A stretch of 64,000 nucleotides of DNA, taken from contig JABAKD010000019.1 of assembly GCA_012845835.1 (NCBI GenBank), positions 12,293,344-12,357,343 on the forward strand, given 5' to 3'. A program made the position numbers and the translations under genes. This document shows, piece by piece, positions 55,975 to 64,000 of this stretch. The stretch comes from Undaria pinnatifida (taxonomy: Eukaryota; Sar; Phaeophyceae; Laminariales; Alariaceae). Each line of letters begins with the position of its first letter. Position 1 is the first letter of the stretch. A model generated the notes under the pieces. The model saw only the letters and a list, made by a program, of their open reading frames with translations. It was not told where the DNA came from and did not search any database.

Positions 55975-57440
55975 GGGTCGGGGTTGACACGCCGTGCGGG
56001 GAGGTATCGACCCGGGACATCATCGGTATAGTTCCCGCGTTGTTGGAGCTGTAGAGATTCGGAGAATTTCTCAACGGGGCATGGGGCCCTAACCCCGTGT
56101 ACGACGGAACTGCCCCCATTGGTTGGTGAGCCTACCTGTAACTGACACAAAATATCACCCGTACATAAGGAATCACACCGCCCACAGGATACGACACCCC
56201 GGTGATAATTTCGGGCGTTTTTGACAAACCATCGATTTACCACCCGGGGTACATAAGATTACACATCCCGGTGGTATCGTAGTGTCGATTTGTGGTTTGT
56301 GGCTTCGAGTTTTGGTCGTGGTGTCTCTGCGTAACTCTGTTTTGGTCGTACCGATAGCGAGGTAGGTAGCAGCAGCCCACTTTTATGTGGGGGCAGAACG
56401 GATGGCGCAGCCACCGCCTCGTATCATATCGGGCGAGGTACCTTCGATTTAGGTATTTTATATTCATTTATGCTCCAATCCAAGCCCGTATTTTGTTTGA
56501 AACTTTCCTCGACGTTCAGGGGGTTGAGTCATCGCTGAGGTCATGTGGTAAAGAGTTTCGTCACGTAGGTTGAGCCCCTTTCTTTTACCACAACCCGTAG
56601 GTACCTACAGCAGGCGTGCGGGGCAGCTGCAAGTTTTCGTGCCCGCATACGACACCCCTTCAAGTGTGCGGCAGCAGCGGTCGAACTGCTATCACACCCG
56701 CTTTTATCACACCCCCGAACACACCCTGTGGGTGTTCGGACGTGCTATCATACCCCCTTTTCATCACCCCATATCTTTTATCACACCCCCAAACACACCT
56801 TGTGCTGACGTCCTATCACACACCCTGGTTTATCACACCCCCTTGGGCCCCCTACGAGCTGCACTGTATCACTCGGGGTACACAAGATCTCACACCCCCC
56901 ACAGGGCACCACACCCGGTGATCATATTTTTAAATGCCAAGATGTTATTACCGGCGTGTGTTATCTTGTGTCAGTCACGGTATATTATCCTCCTAGGGTG
57001 GGGCGGCGCTATGGAGCGCGAACCAATCAGCGATTTCAGCCAAAGGACTTGGGGTTTCCACACCGCGAAGGGCGGTGACGACCCAAGATAAATCGCTTTT
57101 ATTCCCCGGTCTGTCTAACACTTGGAGATGTAGAATGACCTCTGGACCGGGGATGGGACCCTATCGTCCCCGGGTGTAGCTGGCTCCATTATTTACGACC
57201 CTAAGACAGATCAGAGATCGGCCGGTCGGTGGGGTTGGGGATTTTCACACTGCGGGGAGAACCAACCCTGGTGATATTCGTGTTCGTTCGCGGGTTGTCC
57301 GAGTTGTATATGTGTGGATGGATCATGATTCTGGGATGGGACCCTATCGTCCCCAGATGACGGAAACTTCATGTACGATCCCCGGTCAATGAACGACCAG
57401 CGCTACGACACAAAGGCCATACCAGTATATGTTTATTACA
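55975..57440. repeat. Satellite S1 pieces and ATCACACCCCC repeats
   Basis: 55975-56090, 57020-57230 and 57235-57400 are diverged units of the satellite found at 59965-60670 (GGTTTCCACACCG, GGGACCCTATCGTCCCC). 56685-56930 has about eight irregular copies of ATCACACCCCC. 56135-56270 and 56865-56940 share GGGGTACA-x-AAGAT-x-xCACA. Confidence 0.65.
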
Positions 57441-58080
57441 TTTTCGTCTAAAACTCGAGCCTGAAATTCTTAACTGCCAAATTCTTAGTTCAGTGTGCTA
57501 TCGCGTACTACTAATACTCTGTCTACCAGATAAGAGTGATCTACGTCAACAAGTAGCAGCATTATTATAATATTAATAGCATTCGAGGAATTGAATGACG
57601 AAGGCAGCGACACCGTGTTTCACGCCTAAAATACCGTCAGCAAGTCTCTCCACGATCAGACTATGCACACAAATACCGTCGGTGTGCGGACCACGGGTTT
57701 ACAGACTGTCACGCATAGTATTATAGCAGAAGCTATGTGGCTCAGTGCGCGCCTTCTCGGTGGCTACGTAGAGAACATGAAGCATACATGGCCACCCCCT
57801 TGCTGGCCCTTGATGATTGATTGAGTCAAAACATCAAGAAACGCACTCGAAACGTCTCTTCGAGGCCAGGCTAGAGGGCCAGTCTGCGTGTGGGCTCGGA
57901 TTGATCCGATCGAATTATGATGAATCTCGGAATCGCATTCACGCAAGAAACGGCAGAAGAAAGTAGTCCACTGTCAGTCTATATCAATCTCTTGGCATTA
58001 CGTTACGTTCTACAAACGTAGACGATGTGTTGTGTGGTAACGGTTTTTACTCCACAAGGTATCGAATAATGAATCGAATA
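57441..58080. other. No recognised feature
   Basis: AT-rich spacer. Short frames on either strand are not convincing. Confidence 0.4.
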
Positions 58081-58084
58081 AGTC

Positions 58085-58152
58085 GAAGTGCTGCCCTACC
58101 CTACCAGGGTCATGGGTGCCGGCGAATGACGGCACCCATGCGGAGCCCTTGT
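58085..58152 (+). repeat. CCCTTGTA-terminated hairpin element, copy
   Basis: Arms CATGGGTGCCG and CGGCACCCATG around a short loop, followed by CGGAGCCCTTGTA. Relative to 27815-27844 one G-C pair is replaced by an A-T (T-A) pair on both arms. Confidence 0.75.
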
Positions 58153-58640
58153 AATATATTATAAAAATCAAAATACACTCCAGCTGTGAGATCGAAGAGT
58201 TTGTCGAAACTCATCGTTGTAAACTGTGTGTGATACTCCGATCGCGCGTATTGCGGGTTGTGCGTCCTCATTAAGGATATAGGTCGGCGACTCCCCTTGC
58301 AACTACAGTGTAGCTACCAGGGTCAACAGGGTGATGTTAGGCAGTCTGTGCGCGGAAACTTTAAAACCTGTTTCTGAGGGGGACAAAATCTGACAGCTGT
58401 GGAAGGAAATGCATCAGTTTATCAAGTGAATCTTGTAAGTCGAATATCCGGTGAGGGGAGGGCGGACTTTTGAGGACGTGGGGGCCTGATTTTGATCAAA
58501 AGGGGGGCGGGAGGGGGGGGAAGGGGGGAAGGGCACGGGTGCGGCAATTCTATTTGTGCGTGGAAACTATAAATATTTCTTGTGGGGGAGGGGGAATGTG
58601 GCGGGGGGGGGGGGGGGCGGGCGGGGGGGGAGGGCTTTAG
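58153..58640 (-). repeat. Poly-C repeat family, reverse copy
   Basis: TACACTCCAGCTGTGAGATC at 58172, then GGATATAGGTCGGCGACTCC and G-run modules at 58503-58635. Confidence 0.82.
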
Positions 58641-59960
58641 GTCGCATAGATGCCCTTGTAATATATGTAATGAATCCTCGAAGATTACGGGCATGCGCGG
58701 AGCCTAGGCGGGCGGCGGCCCTCCCCGGCATAACCCCCCCGGTACAAGTGGACAGAAAATGGGAAAAAGAACGGTGCCGACACGACGAAAAATAAACGAA
58801 AAACAAGGCACGAGAAGACAAGAGTCAGCCGGCAACTACGGGCACGGGCAACACGGCAGACGCCATCCAACCAACATCGGGAGCAGAAACGATGTTGGGT
58901 TTCGAACGTCCCTACTACTGTAGAGGTACCTCGGAGCATTGCCTCATGGTCTTTCACCTGCGCACGGTTCACGTTAAAGGTGCACCTGCTAAAGACCGAG
59001 GTGATGGAGACCCCCACGTGTGACTTGGACTCTCGGCCCGGAGCACTGCGCTAAACTCCGAAGGCACTCCACAACCTCCTCCTTCGTGAGGATGATTGGA
59101 TTTCAGCGCCGACAGTGCACCGACCACCGCATGTAGTACCGCCGAGGCTCTAAAAAAAGGCACAATGTGAGAGCGTTGAGACGACTATCCGCAAACGACG
59201 CCTTCTCTTTGCGGGTGCCGTACAAAGGACGACCAATGAGCGACTGACCCGTCGCGTGATGTTCGGGACGATGGCTGGCGGGGTGAACCCGGGACGAGGT
59301 CGATTAGAAAAAAAAACTGGGCCCAGTATCTGGCAGACGACAGTATTCGAAACCACCGAAGGGTCCACGGATGGCTCACCTTTACGGTCCAATGCGGCAT
59401 AAACGTAAAGTCCAATCGGTCCTTACATTTCCGAGCCATCCCACGAAAGGGTTGCAGCAGAACGTCTCTGAGCTCCTTACATGAGGAACTCAATATCTCA
59501 CGCGAAAAATGACTTCGAAGGCATTCGTTCGCGCAACCCGACCAAGCTTCTATGCCTTAGTCCTACAACAATATGTACTCGGGAAATTACTTCATTGACC
59601 GGCAGTTCCTCACATGAGGAACTCAATCGCCCAGGGACTTTTTGGCGCAAAAAGTGCAACCCCTATCGTGGGATGACTCTTCCGTCCGTAGTCACTGCAT
59701 GGTGGTATTCAAGTATTAATGTACATGGCATGGACTACACGACGGCATCATCAGCAAAACACGTGTATATTGCATATTAGAACATTCCGCCACGGCGAAA
59801 CATTCGTACTGCTATTGCTACCACTACCATGAATACCGCTACTATGTACTACTGCTAATGATGCTACTAGTATAAACTGCTTACTGCTACTTATTAGTCG
59901 CGAAAAAAAGAACATTCACATCATTCCACAGTCCCCATTGCGCAGATCTAACACGCCGGC
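58641..59960. other. Unassigned; one tandem-like pair
   Basis: 59476-59500 and 59605-59625 repeat ACATGAGGAACTCAAT. Minus frames at 58969-59163, 59150-59392 and 59185-59493 have basic, Pro-rich composition with no domain I can name. One may be a decayed retroelement. Confidence 0.35.
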
Positions 59961-59964
59961 AGAA

Positions 59965-60670
59965 TCAGCAATCAGTGGATGGATGGGGGTGGGATTTCCA
60001 CACCGTGCAGGGCGGTATCGCCCCGGGGGATCACCTTTCGGGATATTGGAGTCTTACATGTATGGAATGATTTTCGACCCGGTAATGGGACCTTATCCTC
60101 CCCGGGTGCGGTGAGACCTCGACGTTGGCCCCAGGTGTAATCTCTCGGCGTACTGGCTCCCAATCAGTACAGTAATCCGTGGATGGGGGTGGGGATTCTT
60201 CACCGTGCGGAGCGGTATCGACCCGGGGGATCAACTTATTCGTCCCCGCGTCCTTGGAGTTGTATTTACAAGGAATCAGTTTTGACCGGGCATGGGAAAT
60301 CATTGTCCCCGCGGGTGCGGGAGGACCTCGACGTTGGCCCCAGGGGAAATTTTGGCAGCGCGCTGGCTCTATGAGCTTTAGCCAGTCAGCGATTAATATA
60401 TAGGGGTGGGGTTTCCACACCGTGCGGGGCGGTATCGATCCGGTGGATGACTGTTTTTGTGCCCTCGTTGTTGGATTTGTTTATATATGGGAGGATTTCT
60501 GATCAGGGGATGGAACCTTATCCTCCCCGGGTGCGGTGGGATCTCTACGTTGGCCCGAGGGGCAACTCTCGCAGCGTGCTGGCTCCATGAGCCCCAGCCA
60601 ATCAACAATCAGTGAAAGGGGGTGGGCGTGCGGGGCGAAATCTACCGGGGATTTATACCGGGGGGATCAA
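59965..60670. repeat. Satellite S1, about 210-bp tandem units
   Basis: Three full units and one partial. Conserved parts: GGGTTTCCACACCGTGCGGG, GGTATCGACCCGGGGGATCA, GGGACCTTATCCTCCCCGGG, CTCGACGTTGGCCCCAGG. Confidence 0.85.
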
Positions 60671-60684
60671 TTTTTCAAGGGCGG

Positions 60685-61150
60685 GTTTAGTATAGAACAG
60701 TATTTTTAGTACAGTATTGAAATCCATACTAAACGTATTATTAATCTTGGTATAACAGTATTGGAATCCGTACTAAACGTACGTACTTAGTTACTAATAG
60801 AAGTTTAGTACGGTATTGAGACTCGTACTAAACGTACTATTAGTTTAGTCCAGTATTGAGAGCCGTACTAAACGTACTAATAGTTTAGTCCAGTATTGAG
60901 ACTCGTACTAAGCGTACCATTGCGCTTAGTATGTTTTGATCGTACTGTACTATGTCCAGTATAGTACGGGCTGAAAACGCGACTAAACTCATAGTTTAGT
61001 ACAGTATGGAGAGCCGTACTAAACGTACTATTGCGCTTAGTACAGTATTGAGAGCCGTACCAAACGCACTATTGCGCTTAGTACAGTATTGAGAGCCGTA
61101 CTAAACGTACTATTGCGCTTAGTACAGTATGAAGAGCCGTACTAAACCCC
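60685..61150. repeat. Satellite S2, about 45-bp palindromic units
   Basis: About ten units of TTTAGTACAGTATTGAGAGC then CGTACTAAACGTACTATTGC. TTTAGTAC and GTACTAAA are mutual complements, so each unit can fold. Confidence 0.88.
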
Positions 61151-61446
61151 CAGTACAGACAGCATAGTATCATACAGCAGTACAGCAGTCCAAGAAGCAG
61201 AATATTATCGAAGTATGAGAAAGTACGGGTTTTGTACGTACGCAAGAAGTTTGACCAATCAGATCAATGCGGTAATTCATAGTCGTATGAGCGATAGCAT
61301 TGGGCACACCTGGCCCAGCTGTGTAGGCGACGACCTGCACGCGGAGCGCGTAGGGGAGCAGAGTCAGAGCCTACAGGTCCAAGGTGTGATACAGACTAGT
61401 TTAAGTTCTAGTTTAAGGCTAGTTTAAGTTCGTGCACTCCCCGACG

Positions 61447-61734
61447 ATGGAGGAGTGCAAGTCACCGGAGGCTGAAGCTCTCGTGGCTGCTGCTGTACGT
61501 GGTCCTAATCAGGCCGCCTCGGCTGCTGCTCGAGTCGAGGCTCATGCTGCTGTCGACGCTGTGCAAGCTGGGGTCGACAAACGCCGTGCCGAAGCTCTGG
61601 CTGCTGTGCAAGCTGAGTCCGAAGGTCGCCGTGCCGCAGCCGCTTCGGCTGCTGCTACTGCTGCGTCTGCCACCGCGGCACCATCTTTGCTCAGCCCCAG
61701 TCCCGCTGTGTCCGAGGCTGCGGCGGTAATATAG
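61447..61734 (+). CDS. Ala-rich ORF at start of DIRS-like element
   Basis: 95 codons from an ATG, MEECKSPEAEALVAAAVRGP..., with a heptad-like Ala/Glu-rich stretch. A sequence with SDFDVRAYGPRAEGMVEHLL (61767 on) continues in another frame. Its position before an RT suggests a Gag-type protein. No domain recognised. Confidence 0.4.
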   Translation: MEECKSPEAEALVAAAVRGPNQAASAAARVEAHAAVDAVQAGVDKRRAEALAAVQAESEGRRAAAASAAATAASATAAPSLLSPSPAVSEAAAVI

Positions 61735-61766
61735 GCGTAGGCGAGGACGTCAACGTCACGACGTCA

Positions 61767-62870
61767 GTGGCTACCCAGCTCCGCGCGATCAGTGACTTTG
61801 ACGTTCGTGCGTACGGGCCGCGCGCGGAAGGGATGGTCGAACACCTGCTGATGGTCGCTGACCGCCTCGATTTCTTGCGCCAGGCTCTTGTGGCGGTCCT
61901 GTCTGGTGGGTTTTCCCTCGACAGCGACGGCGACCGCCATTGCCGGGAGAGGGTGGCAACGATCGATGCCGCCTTCACGACAGCGTCTGCCGACCTACGC
62001 CGGCACACCCAAGCAAAACCAAGCAACCAGCAATATTATCCTGCTCTCTGGCTCCGCGGCGCGGGCTGTCATGAGCAAGATGGTAAACGACGATCTTCGT
62101 CTCCAACTGCAAATTCTTGCATTCGGCTCCCGCGGCCGACGCCACTTCACCTGACGCTCTTCGCGACAGTGGCAGTTCGGCGGCGCCGGCTGGTGGGTCG
62201 CGGGCGTTGGTGCTGCGCTCAGAGCCCCGCGGTGGGTCCGGGGGTGGTAGTGGCGGCGCTGGTTCTGGATGAGGACACAGTCCCTTCCTGTCGGTTGGGC
62301 CAACACCTGGGGGGGCGGCTGCTGAGCTTGCCGTTGGTAGAGCGGTGACGGCGCCGGGGGCCAGCGGGGGAGCGGGTGCCCGGCCGGCCACCCAAGGTGT
62401 AGGAGGGGGGCTGCGTGGGCGTGCGTTGGTAGCTTTGGCTGGCGATGGGGGTGTGGGGCGTGCTCGCGTGGCGGTGGCTCCGGGCTCGATCCCCTTCGGC
62501 GAGAAAGGTACGGTTTCTTGTGTGCGTGTGAGTGAGTTGCCGGCTGACTTGCTGCGTGTACAAGGGGCGTTTGATGGCGTACGTTCGGGTGCCTTGCGAT
62601 TCGTTGCGGTCGACCCTTGGTTGGATGCTCGGGCGGTTGTGATGCAGGCGATGGCCGAGCAAGGCTCCGCGAGCCTCGGTCATCTCGCCTCGGTAAACTC
62701 CCCCCTCTTGAGACAGTGTCAGCGCCCTCGTCTCGTACATCTGCTTCAGCGAGACAGGTGTCGCATCTCGTTGGCTTCCTTATACATGTCTCCTTTGTTG
62801 TGCATCCGGGGCGGTTTTTCGTGAACCGTTTGTTGGCTTCGGTGGGTATGCCGCGCATATCTGCCGGATC
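61767..62870 (+). pseudogene. Gag/linker region of DIRS-like element
   Basis: Open pieces in changing frames: EHLLMVADRLDFLRQALVAV, FGEKGTVSCVRVSELPADLL and a C-terminal piece to 62723. A 153-bp block (62724-62876) duplicated from 63298-63450 then interrupts it. Likely gag-pol linker of the element, rearranged. Confidence 0.45.
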
Positions 62871-62876
62871 TGATTT

Positions 62877-64000
62877 CGGTTTTCAAGGCGCAGATTTTTC
62901 CCAAAAAGGGGTTGCTGCCGTCGCGCACGTCGGAATTCCCCGCCGCGGGGGGTTCCAGTTGTCTCTATCCCGGGTGATTGTGGGCCTGTTTTTGGCTCTG
63001 GTGGCAACGCCGGGAACTACTTCTTTGTGAGGTATTACGTAGACGATGGCATTGGCGTCTAGTTGCAATGGTGGCCGGACGGTCGCCGTTGTTTGCGCGC
63101 TGTCCAGTCGCTGGCATCGGACCATTTTCGCTTGTTGGGCGAACGTGGTGTCTCTGATCCGCCCCTCCTGTCCACCAGAAAAATCACTGACTGGGACACG
63201 CAACTGGAGGCGTTGGGTTGGATCATTGACACGGAGGTGCTTCCGGTTACGTTGCCGTCCCATAAGCGCCTCAAGCTGCAAATCTCCTTGCGGAGTGGCC
63301 CTCGTCTCGTACAACTGCTTCAGCGAGGCAGGTGTCGCAGCTCGTTGGCTTCCTTATACATGTCTCCTTTGCTGTGCGTCCGGGGCGGTTTTTCGTGAAC
63401 CGTCTGTTGGCTTCGGTGGGTATGCCGCGCATATCTGCCGGATCTGATTTGGTTGTCGTACGGCCAACCTCGGGCAGCGCCTCGTCTTGGGACCCGAGTT
63501 TCAAGGGAACCTCGAGTTTTGGCGATGGTTTATTGAGGAGGGGTTGGACGCGCGCGTAAGAACCTTGTCGGCTCCGATGTATCATTTGCTTGAGCGCCCC
63601 TTCCAACGTACTCCGTTTTCGGGTGCATCCAAAACCGGTGTCGGGGGTTTCTACCTTGAAACTGGGGTGTACTGGAGATACGATATTGACGCCGGGGAAC
63701 GATCTCGATTTTGCGGGTCGAGCAAGTCAGTTGCAGGCGAGACCGATATATCGATTAACGTCCTCGAGCTGCTAGGTATGGTCGTCTCCCCGTGGGTCGT
63801 CGTATCTCCGTGCGCCGAGCGCCCGGCCGCGTTGGGGGACTGCGTGTTGTGGCGTGGCGACAACGAAGCAGCCGTAGAGTGGGTGCGGCGTTGTCGAGGC
63901 GGGAAGGAGCCGAGATCGGGCGCGTTGATGCGCCTCCTTGGTGTGCTCAAATTGTCCTCTGGTTGGCACTTCGACGCGAAACACGTAGGGGGTATTTTTA
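62877..64000 (+). pseudogene. DIRS-like RT and RNase H, runs off window
   Basis: NYFFVRYYVDDGIGV (catalytic YVDD at 63039-63047) ends in an in-frame TAG (63060-63062). The frame then continues WWPDGRRCLRAVQ and ITDWDTQLEALGWIIDTEVL. After a frame change near 63295 comes the linker VSQLVGFLIHVSFAVRPGRF. From 63481 to the edge a frame is fully open and contains FSGASKTGVGGFYLETGVYW, SINVLELLGMVV, RGDNEAAVEWVRRCRGGKEP and SGALMRLLGVLKLSSGW, the RNase H region. This style is typical of DIRS-type elements, whose tyrosine recombinase would lie beyond 64000. Confidence 0.82.

Noticed and set aside
58969-59493. Minus-strand frames as a gene
   Set aside because: Three short overlapping frames with no motif and no consistent splice sites. 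Left unassigned.
61995-62858. 287-codon minus-strand ORF opposite the DIRS-like gag region
   Set aside because: GC-rich antisense shadow with Pro/Arg/His bias and no domain. The plus strand holds the element's genes.

Overview
The window is eukaryotic nuclear DNA, very rich in repeats and poor in genes. Evidence: spliceosomal GT-AG introns in at least two genes, Copia, DIRS-like, Penelope-like and LINE reverse transcriptases, tRNA-derived SINEs, poly-A-tailed insertions with target-site duplications, and MITEs. There are no operons or bacterial-type gene runs. The style of the LINE and DIRS pieces (YA[D/N]DVGIVS; CRGGKEPRSGALMR) is what I associate with algae and stramenopiles, so a macroalga or related protist is my guess. 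The species cannot be fixed from the sequence.

Host genes. (1) A minus-strand HIG1-domain gene (mitochondrial respiratory supercomplex factor type) has exon 1 at 10730-10841 and exon 2 at 4617-4783, split by a 5946-bp repeat-filled intron. (2) A minus-strand gene has two supported 3' exons (25110-25277, 24354-24458). A zinc-ribbon-like coding segment at 26311-26770 lies upstream and may or may not belong to it. (3) A plus-strand acidic ORF at 37781 follows a perfect four-unit heat-shock element at 37340 and is cut by a SINE.

Layout. 1-13 kb: HIG1 locus, its intron repeats, pentamer microsatellites and a PIF/Harbinger-like MITE (12032-12850). 13.9-18.8 kb: a broken Copia element among inverted tRNA-like elements and GGTACC minisatellites. 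19-23.5 kb: poly-C repeat family, GGAGGC-palindrome repeats and nested SINEs. 24-28 kb: gene (2), two TRIM elements with 84-bp LTRs, and SINEs. 27.8-33.5 kb: a 2.36-kb direct duplication. 33.7-35.6 kb and 48.4-49.9 kb: the poly-C family. 36.7-37.2, 38.5-39.3 and 47.0-48.4 kb: three pogo-like TA-inserting elements, two of which encode a related Cys/His-rich protein. 38.3-43.4 and 49.9-52.3 kb: a LINE family with (AAC)n tails. 44.8-46.4 kb: a Penelope-like RT without a visible endonuclease. 52-61 kb: a foldback element, SINE, a second PIF/Harbinger-like MITE and several satellites. 61.4 kb to the right edge: a DIRS-like element whose RNase H frame runs off the window.

The most unusual signals are these. 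The 47.0-48.4 kb pogo-like element has its empty target site preserved at 33773, and its protein pairs a PHD-like Cys/His cluster with a C-terminal PCNA-box-like motif. The poly-A element family has three insertions proven by 8-12 bp target-site duplications. A dispersed element has a terminal hairpin with compensatory change. Two intact TRIMs occur outside land plants, if the algal guess is right.
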